DNA of 64,000 nucleotides, taken from NCBI GenBank assembly GCA_947165235.1, contig CAMUZN010000001.1, positions 1 through 64,000 of the forward strand, given 5' to 3'. A model generated the notes under the pieces. That model saw only the letters and a program-made list of their open reading frames with translations, was not told where the DNA came from and searched no databases. The stretch's first letter is position 1; each line of letters opens with the position of its first letter. Shown here in pieces: positions 15,881 to 28,638 of the stretch. The DNA is from an uncultured Mycoplasmataceae bacterium (GTDB taxonomy: Bacteria; Bacillota_I; Bacilli_A; Mycoplasmatales; Mycoplasmoidaceae). Position numbers and translations under genes: made by a program.

Positions 15881-17287
15881 ATGAATAAAAAACTAACAAA
15901 AATACTAATTGGAAATTTTTTATGCTTTTCGAGTTTGATATTACCTTTTACATTAGCAAATTGTAGCAAGAAAATAAAATTTCATGATGGTGATGAAGAA
16001 ATTGAAGAAATAAATAATCATATGTATGTTTTTAATATCAAACCTAAGTTAGTCGATATAAATGGTAAAGAACAAGAAAATAGTGATGATATAGTTTCTT
16101 GTTCTAGTTCGAATAATTGATTGACATTAAATCCACATTTTAACGAAAATTTCTTAAACAAATTGGATAGCACTCGCGAAAAACCAGTATTTGTAAATGA
16201 TAATGGTGCAGTGATTACTTCCTCATTAGGTACATTGCATGTATATTATTTAAATGCTCAAAGTAAAAATATTGGTGATGAAATTATTTTTTATATTAAT
16301 GAGGAAATATTCAATAAAAATACTGAAGTTGATGATTTTAACGATTTAATTAGACTTCGTGGTTTTGAAAGGAAAGTTAAAAATAATAATAATAATAATG
16401 GAAAAAATCCAAACCAATTAATCGTTAAAGATGCTAAACATTATGGTGTCAAATTATCTTTTGAAGACAAAGAAGATGATGGTAAACTTTCAACCGAAAA
16501 TATAGAAGCATTACAAATAATTAAAGAATTTAAAAAAATGGATGAAGGCAACAACAATAAACTCCCAACCGAAAATATAAAAAAAATAAAGAAAGTAAAA
16601 TTCCGTTTTAAAAAAGAAAAAATCAAGAGTTTGTGTGAAAATGGTTTTGGTGGTTGGTTATTAACTTTTAGACCTATTCCAAACCAAAAAGCAACAACGG
16701 TTGTTATTAAATTTGTTAATAATGAAGAATATAAATTTTTTGCTGACGAAAATTTTTACAAACAAGATATATTCAAAAACTATAAAAAGAATTATTTTAT
16801 TACTTTAAATAAAATTGGTAAAGAAAGCGTAAAATCCTTTCTTGAACAAAAAATTAAAAATGATAAATCAATTGATCCTGTTATGAAAAAATGGTTAACA
16901 GACGGAAAAATTGATAAAAATAAATTTAATCAATCGAAAGAAAAAAATATTAAAAAATTAAATAAGTATTTAAAACAATATGCATGTGAATGGAATGAAA
17001 ATTTTGACAGTTGAAAAGTAAAAGACCCTACTTCTTCTTTGCTTAAAACCATTGATAATAAAGGGTGTAGTTATGTTTTATATATGAAATGCGATGAAAT
17101 TGACAAAATGGGATTAAATTTAGCCCTAGGGGGTATCAAGCACGGTGAAAATGATTATTATGTTCACACGATTAATTACGAAGATTTTTGTGATGAAAGA
17201 GAAATAAACTTGTCTTTTACCATATTGTATCAATGATTTATCGATCTCTTAGAAGACAATATCAAAGTCAAATTTAAAGACAAATAA
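15881..17287 (+). CDS. Surface lipoprotein, KPKL/FNENFL family
   Basis: A 468-aa protein after joining the frame through TGA-Trp codons at 16118, 17012 and 17234. The signal peptide ends in lipobox LANC (Cys near residue 28). The N-terminal block (FNIKPKLVD, HFNENFLNKLD, VYYLNAQ, then FYINEEIF) is shared with the lipoproteins at 1-1369 and 17397. The middle is Lys/Glu-rich with an Asn run, and there are two LSTENI/LPTENI segments. No enzymatic motif. It is the first of three lipoproteins on this strand. Confidence 0.85.
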
Positions 17288-17396
17288 TAATTTAGTTTAA
17301 GTAATAACGAAATAACAACAATTAAAAATAATTCCCAAAATATTTGATATAATAGGAAGTAAAATAGTAAATATAAATAAAAGGAAAATATTGTAA

Positions 17397-18815
17397 ATGA
17401 ATATTAAAACAAAAAAAATTAAATTAACTAAAATTTTGATCGGAAGTAGTTTGTTATTGTCTACTGTTAGTTTGCCACTAGCTTTAACAAGTTGTAGCAA
17501 AAACAAAAATACTCCTAGTGAAGATAACGAACAACAAAAAATTCTTACAAGTTATTTATTTAATTTGGATAATCCACAATTATTGGATGATAAAGATGAA
17601 CCAATCGACAATAAAGATACTCTTTTTTTAAAAGACAATGTGAAAAATTTAGTAAATGATCTAAAGACAAAAGATGGATACAAGGATGACTTTCTTACTA
17701 AACTAGATAGTCCAATTGAAAAAATTTATAAAAAAGGCGAAAATGATCAATATTTTGAAGTTAACGACCTTGGTGAAATCGTTGTTCACTATTTGAATTC
17801 TTCTTTAGCAGCAGGTAAATGTCTTTCTTTTGCTGTTAATGAAGAAGTGTTTAGTGGTTTTGACAAATTTGAAGATATTAAGAATAATATTAGTTGTAGC
17901 AAAATTAAATTAAACGATCATTTAACAATTGATAGTAAAGAAGTAAAAGGATTTGAAATAGTTGATAAACAAGATGTTAAATTTTGTACTGGATTCGATA
18001 AAGCAAGTAATAAAGATCAATTTTATGACGAAAAAAAAGACGATGCAAAGATTAGTGATATCAAAAAAATAAAAATTGATTTGAATGATACAAGTAGTAA
18101 TGGTTTTTTAATAACATTTAAACCTGCTAAAGGTGAAGGTAATAAAACTATTATTTTCAAGTATGTTGATGATAAAGAAGTTGAGCTTTACAAAGAAGAA
18201 TTTTATAAGAATTTTGAAGAAAAAAAAGTAGAAGAAATTGTTGATGACTTCTTTATTACGTGTGATGCAGATTGAGGAAAATACCTTGAATCACAATTTG
18301 ATAGTGCTTCTGCAGATATCAAAAAAAAATTCGGAGACAAGAAATTAACACAAGATGCAACTAATGCAAAGTTATTAAGTGATATTACAAGTAATAATTT
18401 CGCTAATCTTGAAGAAAAATTATTAGATGATTTTTTAGGACTTTTACATGAGACAAAATTGGTGGATTTTGTTTTCGATGTTAAGAAAAGTAAAGAACAT
18501 AAAACTTTATGTTTGGACCAAAATTCACTAAAATCAAAAGTTCAAATTAATGGTAAAAATGTTAAGTATTCATTGTGTATTAATGATAGTTTAAAGACAG
18601 AAATAGAATCAAAGATGAAAATTAATATAGCTATCACTAATAATGATAAAGATGTAGAACACGATAATAATAACCATACTTTAAATGTTGTTTTAAATTC
18701 GGATGATTTTAAAGATAATGATGGATTAGTTAATTTTAAACTTACATGCAAATATGGTGATAACATTTTTTGAAGCAAAGAAGTTAAGAAAATAGAAATA
18801 AAATTTGATAAGTAA
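17397..18815 (+). CDS. Surface lipoprotein, paralogue of the 15881 gene
   Basis: A 472-aa lipoprotein (lipobox LTSC) in one frame through TGA-Trp at 18273 and 18771. It shares with its upstream neighbour the block FNLDNPQLLD, DDFLTKLDSPIEK, VVHYLNSS, FAVNEEVF and the later GFLITFKPAKG.. and YKEEFYKNF segments, so the two arose by tandem duplication. AAAGGA lies 10 bases before the ATG, a Shine-Dalgarno site most genes here lack. Surface exposed by inference; function unknown. Confidence 0.85.
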
Positions 18816-18907
18816 TTTGAATACAAATAATTTTACTTGTTTCTAATAGGTGATTTATTGTTAGATATTAGTAACAATTTAATTTGAATTATTCTTAATT
18901 AATTACG

Positions 18908-19606
18908 ATGTTAATAAAAAAAAAATTATTGTTAAAAATTTTGCTTTTATCATCGTTTTCGTTCATTCCAATATCATTATCATCATGTAGTAAAAATTCT
19001 CATAATGATAATTCTCTTATCGAAAACATAACCGAAAATAGCTTTTTGAGTGATGTAATTGATAATACTTCATATTATTTTTCTTTTGATAACGATCCTA
19101 TATTATCTTTCGATCCAAAAAAAGATTATTCAATTGCGGTTAAATATGGTAAAGATGAGATTGATAAATTCCAAGAAAAACAAAAAATCTTCTTGAAAAT
19201 GAAATGCTCAAAAGAGTTTTATCAAAAAAAAGTTGGAACAATTTTTTGTCTCCCATTAATTACTAAAATAACCGTTAAGCATGGTGATTGAAATAAAGAA
19301 AATATAAAAGAATATCAGAAAGATCTTTTTAAATACCCTTTAACCATCAAAGATGATAACAAAAATGATAAGAGCAAAATAAAAGAGATTATGATCGAAT
19401 TTACGAAGGAACAAATTGAAAAAATTAATGAAATTAATAATTTTGATATTGGACAAAAAGAATATGAAATAATTTTCATTATTTCCGTTTTTAGCAAATC
19501 TCTATCATTTAGTATTGACGATTTAGAAAAGCAAAAAAATAATATTGGAGCAAAGAATGCTAATATCTTTCTTCACTTGAAATTAGAAAAAAATAACAAT
19601 AACTAA
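18908..19606 (+). CDS. Small surface lipoprotein
   Basis: A 232-aa lipoprotein with signal peptide and lipobox SLSSC, one TGA-Trp at 19289. Acidic/basic mature part without a recognised domain. It differs from its two upstream neighbours beyond the signal peptide. The segment SIDDLEKQKNNIG near the C-terminus loosely recalls the CSxxDLNxxKI motif found at 2220 and 23500, but I would not call it homologous. Confidence 0.8.
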
Positions 19607-19664
19607 TTTCGTTATTAATCGTTACATTATTGTTTTAAATTTATAGCTATATAAAAAAGTATTA

Positions 19665-22052
19665 CTACTTGCAATTACTATTTTTCAGTGCTTTTTTTCC
19701 CTTAATAACTTTGGTTTGCTTTAATACTTTTTTATTAAATAATATCGAATAAATTTCACTATAGTTTTCAACCAAATAAATTGTTATTTCTTCAAGTACT
19801 TCCGCTGGAATATCTTTTAAAAATCGCTCATCTGATAAAGGAATAATAATATTTCTTACTCCCCCACGAAAAGCTGAAATAACTTTTTCTTTAATCCCAC
19901 CAATAATTAAAACTTTACCTCGTAAGGTAATTTCACCAGTCATTGATAATAAGTTAGAAATAGGAACATTTTTTAATGCCGATAAAATGGCTGTTGTTAA
20001 TGTTACGCCGGCACTAGGACCATCTTTTGGTATTCCACCAGAAGGAACATGAATATGAAGATCAATTTTTTTAAAATCAATTTGACCAATACCAAATTTT
20101 TTGGCATTAGCTTTAACAAAACCAATTGCCACTTCCGCAGATTCATGCATTGTTTCCTTTAAATTACCAGTAATTTTAATATCACCTTTACCCGGAAAAT
20201 GTGTAACTTCAATTTGTAATAAGTCGCCACCAGCTTGGGTATATGCCATTCCGTTGACAATACCAGGAATCATTTCCTTTTCATTGCAAGTGTATTCAAA
20301 AATTTCCTTTCCTAAATAAAATTTAACTTGTTTCAAATCAATTATTTTTGTCGTAACTTTATTTGATTTTTTTGACAATAATTCAACAACAATTTTACGA
20401 CAAATTTTACGAATTGCCCGTTCTAATTCACGAACACCAGCTTCTTTTGTATAGTTACGAATAATATATTTTATTGCTGCATCCTCAAAGTGAACATTTT
20501 TTGGTAATAATCCGCTATCACTTAGAACTTTGGGAATAAGATACTTTTTAGCAATTGCCATTTTTTCCAATTCGCAATAAGAAGTTAATTCAATTATTTC
20601 CAAACGATCATATAATGGTTCAGGAATTTGATCAATGTAATTAGCAGTAGCAACAAACATAACTTTAGATAGATCATAATCTTCTTCAATGTAATTGTCA
20701 TTAAATTTATTATTTTGTTCAGGATCTAAAACTTCTAGCATTGCACAAGCTGGATCACCTCTTCCTTGATTAGAAGCCATCTTATCGATTTCATCAAGTA
20801 AAAAGACAGGATTTAAAACTCCCGCTTTTTTCATCGCTTTAATAATTCTTCCGGGCATTGAGCCTAAATATGTTCTTCTATGTCCCCGAATTTCTGATTC
20901 ATCATAAACACCACCCAAAGCCATTTTGACAAACTTTTTATTTAATGCGACTGCAATTGATTTTACTAACGAAGTTTTTCCAACACCGGGTGGACCAACC
21001 AAACAAATAATTGGAGCATTAGAATTTTTACTTTTAATCCGTAATGCTAAATATTCAATAATTCTTTCTTTTACCTTTTCTAGACCATAGTGACTTTTAT
21101 CAAGAACATCTTTTACTTTTTTTATGTCATTATTATCATTTGTCATTTGTCATCATGGCAAATCTAAAATTCATTCGATATATGAACGAATCATTGATGA
21201 TTCTTGGGGGTTAGAAGCTTCTAAACGATTAATTTCTTGCAATAGTCTCACTTTTAAATCTTTTGGATAAGGATTGTCTAGTAATCTTTTTTTAAAATTA
21301 TTGACATCATTTTCCCGTGATGATATTTCCCCTAATTCTTCTTTAATCACACGCATTTTTTCGCGTAAATAAAATTCTTTTTGTTGCTTATTTAGTGATT
21401 CATTTACTTTACGACTCACTTCTTGATCAATCATATTTGCATCGGCTGGTTTTGTTACCATCTTACATAAAGCATCAATTTTCGATTTTAGTGTATTTAA
21501 TGACAAAATTTCTTGTTTTTGGTCAAAATGAATTGGTAGTTCATTAGTAATTTCATAAATTAAATTTAAAATATTAGTGATTGCTTGGTTCTTTTTTGTT
21601 TTATTAGCTTGAAAAATCTTGATTTTCTCACTTAGTTTCGAATTATATCGTTGTAATAATTGAAATAATGTTGACAAGCTATCAGGAACTTTTTCCTCCA
21701 TCATTTTTTGATCATTAAGAACAATATAATCAGCAAAAATTAATTTTTTTTCATCATTTATTTTTAGCGAATTAATTAAAACACGAGATTGAGGTAATAC
21801 ATTAAGTGTTAATTCGTCATTACCTTTAGTGACATCAATAATTTTTGCTAAAACCCCAATTGTATAAATTTCGTTAATTGATTTGATAATATCTAATTTC
21901 GGATTGATCTGTGGAACAAGTAAGATAGTTTTATTAAAATCAATCATTGCTTCATTCACAGTCTTAATACTATATTCACGACCAACAATAATTTTTTTGC
22001 TGACATTAGGAAAAGCAACAACTCCCCGTGTAATCAAAAGATAACTTTTCAT
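19665..22052 (-). CDS. lon: ATP-dependent protease Lon
   Basis: A 795-aa hexameric AAA+ serine protease degrading misfolded and regulatory proteins in the cytoplasm. In order: N-terminal substrate-binding domain (from VVAFPNVSKKIIVGRE), coiled coil, AAA+ module with Walker A GPPGVGKTS and Walker B VFLLDEID, and the protease domain with KDGPSAGVT (catalytic Ser) and the Lys in GGIKEKV. The two halves join through a stretch reading WILDLPWWQ in which three Trp are encoded by TGA (21150, 21153, 21171), so the gene is intact. A TATATT -10 box ends 8 bases before the ATG, making the mRNA leaderless, and a CIRCE operator overlaps the -35 position. Confidence 0.97.
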
Positions 22053-22079
22053 ATATTTAGAATATACCTACTAATAATT

Positions 22080-22106
22080 TTAGCACATTATTTAATCGAG
22101 TGCTAA
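22080..22106. promoter_or_regulatory. CIRCE operator (HrcA binding site) of lon
   Basis: TTAGCACAT, a 9-base spacer, then GAGTGCTAA. The right arm matches the CIRCE consensus exactly and the left arm at 7 of 9. It lies 28 bases upstream of the lon start codon, over the expected -35 region, so HrcA should repress lon until heat shock. Confidence 0.9.
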
Positions 22107-22107
22107 T

Positions 22108-23433
22108 TTATTTTTTCAAAATTATATCTAATAACTTACTTTTTAAAATAATTGTTTTGTAATAGATTTCATTCTTATTCAATTCTTGGGTTGCTGTTTT
22201 TTCGTCTTCGTAATAATGAAGCAACTTATCTTTAACAAATTTCTTTTTATCTTCTTCACTAACATCTAATTTATATTGCTCAATCAAATTTTCATAAACA
22301 ATTCCAATTAAAATATGTTTTTTTGTCTCATTAAATAATTGCTGATAATAATCATCTTTTGTCTTGTCAAATCCTTTTGTCCCATCACTAATTTTTTTAA
22401 AATATTCATCAAGAGTAGAAAAACCATAGTTTTTTATCTTCCTTTCCTCTTCGGCTAATAATTTTTGCATATAAAGCTTAATCAATGATTGGGGATAATA
22501 ACTAATTTTTGCCTTACTTGCGATAACATCATTAACTTTTTTTAATAAATTATTCTCAAAATAATTTTTTTTAAAGTATTCAATCAAATTTGATTCATTA
22601 TCAATATTCTTTAAATTAAATTCTTTTTCGATTAATTCCTTTGTTAAAGAAGGATATTTTATTGTTTTAATGCCATTAATTACAACATCAAACTTTGCCT
22701 TTTTTCCCGCATATTTTTTATTGGAATAATTAGAGGGAAATTGAACAAAAATTTCTTTTTTATCACCTTTTTTAAGGTTAATTAATTGCTGCTCAAAATT
22801 ATCAATAAATGTTTTACTACCAATTTCTAGTTCGTAATTTTTACCAGCACCATTAACAATTGGTTGGTCGTCAATATAACCGGTAAAATCAATATTAACA
22901 AGATCGCCATTAGCAGCAACTTGTTCGCTTTTTAAAGTGACAATCATATGTTTTTTAAGTATTTGCTTTATTTGACTTTGGATTTTATTTTTTTCGGGGG
23001 TAATTTTTTCTAAATCTGACTTTGTTAACGAATGTTCGAAATCATTCTTGGTGAAATTTAGGATTGTTGGGATTTTTTCAAAAGATATTTTCACAATTGG
23101 AGCAATTGTTTTATTGTCACCTAAATTAATAATCTGATAACCAATTGCTGTATCTAAAGCTTTTGAATTAGTAAAAGATTCTAAGTCAATTATTTCATGA
23201 ACAATTTTTTCGTTAAGAGCATAAAGGGTTTGATATAAAACAGATTCGTTATTAATATGTTTATCAGCAATTTCATGAGGAACATGACCTTTACGGAAAC
23301 CAGTAAGAGAATATGATTGATAAATTTTTTCTTTCGTTTTTTTTACTTGTGAGGAAAAATCAGATAAATCTAATTCCACTTCAAAATCAACAATTTGTTC
23401 GTGATCAGTAATTTTTATAACTTTTAGTTTCAT
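22108..23433 (-). CDS. tig: Trigger factor (ribosome-associated chaperone and prolyl isomerase)
   Basis: A 441-aa protein of normal length. The N-terminal ribosome-binding domain has the TGFRKGHVP loop (canonical GFRxGKxP); the middle FKBP-type PPIase domain begins around VNIDFTGYIDDQPI; the C-terminal helical arm follows. No TGA codons. It ends 2 bases before the CIRCE element of lon. The promoter is divergent from the protease gene at 23500: TATAAT (23448-23443 on this strand) lies 9 bases before the ATG, so the transcript is probably leaderless. Confidence 0.95.
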   Translation of the reverse strand: MKLKVIKITDHEQIVDFEVELDLSDFSSQVKKTKEKIYQSYSLTGFRKGHVPHEIADKHINNESVLYQTLYALNEKIVHEIIDLESFTNSKALDTAIGYQIINLGDNKTIAPIVKISFEKIPTILNFTKNDFEHSLTKSDLEKITPEKNKIQSQIKQILKKHMIVTLKSEQVAANGDLVNIDFTGYIDDQPIVNGAGKNYELEIGSKTFIDNFEQQLINLKKGDKKEIFVQFPSNYSNKKYAGKKAKFDVVINGIKTIKYPSLTKELIEKEFNLKNIDNESNLIEYFKKNYFENNLLKKVNDVIASKAKISYYPQSLIKLYMQKLLAEEERKIKNYGFSTLDEYFKKISDGTKGFDKTKDDYYQQLFNETKKHILIGIVYENLIEQYKLDVSEEDKKKFVKDKLLHYYEDEKTATQELNKNEIYYKTIILKSKLLDIILKK

Positions 23434-23499
23434 TTTGCTAAAATTATAAAAAATCTAACATAAAAATGCGAAATAATATTAATTTATAATTTTATCATC

Positions 23500-25569
23500 G
23501 TGAAATATAGTAGAACGATTCATAATTTTAAAATAAAAAAAATTGCTACTTATTTGCTAATTACTATTGCATTTTTATGTCAATTATGTTTAATGTCTTG
23601 TGCTCAACATAAAAATGCACCAGTGCTAAAGAAATATCGAAAAACATTCGATGCTTCCGTTTTAAATCGATATTATTCGGGACAATTTACACTAGCATGA
23701 AATAAAAAAAGTGATTGTGAATTAATTGAAACAAAAGATTTCAAAGTTAATCCATTAGTGTTTAACGGCAAACAATATCCAATAAAATTACTTAATCTTG
23801 GTCATGGACAATTTCGAGAAAAAGCAGATTATTATACCATCCAAGCAATTGGCAAAAATGCTTTTAAGGATAATAAAGATATTGGTATAGTTTTTGTTGT
23901 TCCAACAATGATTAAAACAATTGATGAAAAGGCTTTTGCTAATACATCAATAAAAAATATTTGCATCAACAATGTCACAACTTTTTTACCGATTAATCAA
24001 AATGCTTTTGCCGGTTGTAAAATTAATAAAATTATCGCAAGAAATGTTTTATATAAAGACAATCAAGAGTGAAATAAAATTTGCCAAAACATAGTAATTA
24101 AACCTTATTCATTAAATGATTATGAAAGGTTTATTTTAGAAAGAAGTTTCTTAATTGGAGCAAACTATACAGTTACCGACAAATCAGGAAATACAATTGA
24201 TGACTATACGAGAGGTACTTGTTGAATTGCTGACAAAGTTAATCGTAGTGATGATAACGACTATAAATATTGGGTGGCTACAAATTTGCATATTTTAAGT
24301 GGTATTACTAAACACAATAACAATAAATACGGTAATTTTAATCAAAAAAAAATAAAAAATACTTATTTAAGTACTGTTGACGTTACAAGATTTGATATTA
24401 CATTAAACTACGAAAACGTGAAAAAAAACTACGAAAAATATAAAATAATGTTGGCAAAAAATGAAAACAAATTAATTTCTTATTATTTATTACAATTATG
24501 AGACAAAAATTATAATTGGGATAATTTTGTTAATCAGTTTGATAATCCAACATGAAAGAATGATGCAAAAAACCAACCTACTATTAAAAAATTAGTTACT
24601 TTATTAAATTGTTCAATTAATGATCTAAATGCTAACAAAATTAATAATTTTAATGATGAAATAAAAAAAATGATGTACAAAGCGTTACACAATAAGGGTG
24701 TTATCGACAGTGTCATAGAATCACAATTAAATGAATATGAAAAAATAAAAGAAAAGTTAAATGAAATTAGTGAAAAATTAATTTTGTCCCATTTAGTTGA
24801 TTTGTACAATAAGGATTATTCTAATTGGGATGCTTTTGCTGCTGAATTTGATAATAAGGACTGAAAAGAAAGTGAAAAAAGAAAATGAATCATTGAAGAA
24901 TTAGCCATAGTTTTAGATTGTGATTTTACTAATTTAAATAAACAAAAAATTAAAGAATTAGTAAAAATGGAAAGTAGAATAAAAAAAATGAGGTATCTTA
25001 ATAATAAAATACTAGATTCTGATACTATAAAAATTGACATTGATTGCATCGAAAATATGAAACAGAATTTTACGAGTGATTTTTGCATGATAAAAATATC
25101 TATTGATTTGGATAAATTTCCAATAGAAATCAGAAAGGCAGTAAAAAGAAAATTAGATGCATTAAACCGCTTTTTATCGCTTAATAATGTTTTTGTAGTC
25201 TTTATAGAAAAAATCTTAAAAAATAATGCAAAAGTTTATAGTTTGGGTTATCCGCATGGTGTATGTAATTTTCAAAGTGGGGAAATTTTTTATAATGTGA
25301 GAAATTATTTATATGAGGATAGAAAATACTATAAGTGGATTTATGGTATAAGAAACGATGAGCATAGTGGTTTTGAATCTGGATCATCTGGTTCAATGGT
25401 TATAGATGAAAATTTTAATATTATCGGGATACATCATTCATCATTTGGTGATTATGAATATATAAGTGGTAAGCAAGAATCATATTATGGTTACGGTGTG
25501 ACAAATATATCATCTTGCCTACTTGTTGATGATGAATATAATCCAATTGCAAAATTTTTACATGATTAA
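23500..25569 (+). CDS. DUF31-like serine protease lipoprotein with BspA-type LRRs and inserted repeat modules
   Basis: A GTG start gives a lipoprotein signal (lipobox LMSC, Cys near residue 34). Next comes a BspA-like leucine-rich stretch (AIGKNAFKDNKDIG, IDEKAFANTSI, NQNAFAGCKI) and then a trypsin-like fold: GTCWIADKV, catalytic His in TNLHIL, Asp in SDFCMIKI and nucleophile Ser in GSSGSMV. Between His and Asp sit two copies of an about 60-residue module, also present in the lipoprotein at 2220. Frame intact through eight TGA-Trp codons; 689 aa. TATAAT lies 9 bases before GTG. Related mycoplasma DUF31 proteins cleave immunoglobulin; that role is only suggested here. Paralogue at 28639. Confidence 0.82.
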
Positions 25570-25753
25570 GACGACAGAAATTTTATAAATAGTGATTTTA
25601 CGAAACTTCTATATCATTATTTAAAATAATCAATGTTTGCCAATTTCTACCTCGCTCAATTAGTAAAACATCAACAAAAATATGGTAGTAATGAAAATGA
25701 TGGTAATATTGACTATTAATTAGTCATAAAAACGAAAAATATAATAATCATAA

Positions 25754-28606
25754 ATGAAAACTCACTCACTTGATTTAAAAAACTACATATACATTAATGG
25801 AGCAAAAGAAAATAATTTAAAAAATGTTTCATTAGTCATTCCCAAAAATAAATTTGTTGTTATGACCGGGGTTTCAGGAAGTGGAAAAAGTTCTCTTGCT
25901 TTTAGTACAATTTATGCCGAAGGACAACGTAGGTATATTGAATCTTTATCAAGTTATGCGCGACAATTTTTAGGAAATATTTCCAAACCAAATGTTGATT
26001 CTATTGAAGGACTGGTTCCAGCAATTAGCATTGATCAAAAAACAACAACAAATAATCCGCGCTCAATTGTTGGAACGACAACCGAAATTTACGACTATCT
26101 TCGTTTACTATGAGCAAGAATTGGTCATGCTTATTGTCCATATGGCCATGGAGAAATCACACAATTAACAACACGACAAATTTTGCAAAAAATTTATACA
26201 CAATGTGAAAAAGATAAAATGATTTATGTTCTTTGTCCTTTTACCCATAAAGAAAAAGGGACATTTAAAAAAGAATTAGATAAATTAAAAACATTAGGTT
26301 TTTTACATGTCCAAATTGATAACAAAGAATATAGTTTAGATCAAAACATCGTACTTGATAAAAACAAATTTCATAATATTGATATCGTCATTACTCGTCT
26401 TGTTTTAAATAATGACAATACAACAAAAAATCGTTTGCAAGAAGCAATTGATCTAGCAACAAAATATGGAAAAAATAAAGTTATTATTAAGCAACAAAAA
26501 AAAATATTTTTATATTCGAAACAACATTGTTGTCCAATTTGTGGTTTTTCTCTTCCAGAAATGGAACCACGTCTTTTTTCCTTTAACGCTCCTATTGGTG
26601 CTTGTCCCAAATGCAAAGGCTTGGGATTTGTTTATGAACCAGATGTAGATAAAATGATTCCGAATAAAGATTTATCAATTAACCAAGGAGCTTTTGTATA
26701 TTTTAAAAATACAATTGATACAAAATCAATCGAATGACAAAAATTTGCCGCCATTATTGAACACTACAAAATTAATCGTGATACACCAATCAAGTTATTA
26801 ACAAAAAAACATCTTAATTTTCTTTTATATGGTTCTAACGAACCAATTAAATTAACAATTAAAACGAACGGTGGAATTATCTACAATAAATTTGATTATA
26901 TTGAGGGAATTTTATCCCTAATTAAGCGCCGTCATCTTGAAACTTCTTCCGAATTAACAAGAGAAATCTACAACTCATATATGACAGAAAAAAAATGTGA
27001 TCATTGTCACGGTCAACGTCTTTCCCAACAAGCTTTATCAGTAAAAATTAATGGTAAAAATATTATGGAAGTTTGCGATATGACAATTAATAAAGCAAAA
27101 GATTTCTTTTTAGGTTTAGAATTAACGGATCAACAAAAGGAAATTGCAAAATTAGTTTTAAAAGAAATTATTAATCGTTTAGATTTTTTAACAAATGTTG
27201 GTTTAGACTATCTCACTCTTTCTCGTCCAACAAGAACACTATCAGGAGGAGAAAGTCAACGAATTCGTCTTGCGGCGCAAATTGGTTCATCGCTAACAGG
27301 AGTTTTATACGTTTTGGATGAACCATCAATTGGTTTGCACCAAAAAGATAATGACAAATTAATTAATACTTTAAAAATGATGCGTGATATGGGTAATAGT
27401 TTAATTGTTGTTGAGCACGACCAAGAAACAATGATGGCTGCAGATCATATCATTGATGTTGGTCCACAAGCAGGAATTAATGGTGGAAAAATTGTTGCCC
27501 AAGGTTCAGTAAAAGATATTATTAATAATAGTCAAAGTATTACTGGTAAATATTTAGCAAAAAAGAATGTTATTCCAATCCCAAAAAAACGTCGAAGTGG
27601 AAATGGTAAAAAACTTATTTTAAAAGGAATAAATTTTAATAACTTAAAAAATCTTGATGTTGAATTCCCATTGGGAAAACTTATCGTTATTACTGGTGTT
27701 TCTGGGTCAGGAAAATCAAGTTTAATCAACGAAACATTAGCAAAAAACGTTGCAAAAATTTTAACTAATCCTTTTATTGATGCGCCAAAAATAAAAGATA
27801 TTAGTGGAATTAAAAATATCAAAAAACTTGTCCAAGTGACACAAGAACCTATTGGGCGAACACCAAAAAGTAATCCTGCAACATATATTGGTGTGTTTGA
27901 TGACATTCGGACACTATTTGCTAACACCAATGAAGCTAAAGCACATGGATACACAAAATCACATTTTAGTTTTAACCTTCCCGGTGGCCGTTGCGAAAAA
28001 TGTAATGGTGATGGTTACATCAAAATTGAAATGCATTTTTTACCTAATGTTTATGTTAAATGTGATGAATGTCAAGGAAAGCGTTATCGCAATGAAATTC
28101 TTTCAATCCTTTATAAAAATAAATCAATTTATGATGTTTTAGAAATGACAATTACTGAAGCCCTTAAATTTTTTTGAAACTTACCAAATATCAAACATAA
28201 ATTAGAATTAATGGAAAATGTTGGTCTAGGATATCTTAAATTAGGAACATTGTCAACATCACTATCAGGAGGAGAAGCACAACGAATAAAATTAGCCAAA
28301 TTTATTCAGAAAAAATCAAATGACAAAACACTAATTATTCTCGATGAACCAACAACTGGTCTTCACCCTCATGATGTTAATAAATTAATAAAAATCTTAG
28401 ACCAAATTGTTGATAATGGTTCGACAGTAATTGTTATTGAACATAATCTTGATGTTATTAAGTGTGCTGATTATATTATTGATCTTGGTCCTGATGGTGG
28501 TGATAAGGGGGGCAAAATTGTTACAAAAGGTACACCCGAACAAATTATTGATGATACTAAAAATTCATATACCGCAAAATACCTTAAAGCAATATTAAGA
28601 GAATAA
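25754..28606 (+). CDS. uvrA: UvrABC excinuclease subunit A
   Basis: The damage-recognition ATPase of nucleotide excision repair, 950 aa. Two ABC ATPase modules: Walker [10 protein letters not shown] twice, signatures LSGGESQR and LSGGEAQR, Walker B VLDEPSIG and ILDEPTTG. Zinc modules CPIC..CPKC and CEKC..CDEC are present. In-frame TGA codons (26111, 26735, 28175) are Trp. TATAAT (25740-25745) ends 8 bases before the ATG, so the mRNA is probably leaderless. uvrC is also in the window (54950); uvrB is not. Confidence 0.97.
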
Positions 28607-28638
28607 CTCCTTATTCCCCCATTTTATAATTAATTGTA

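Noticed and set aside
27532-27954. 140-aa minus-strand frame opposite uvrA
   Set aside because: Antisense to a highly conserved gene, with no recognisable domain.
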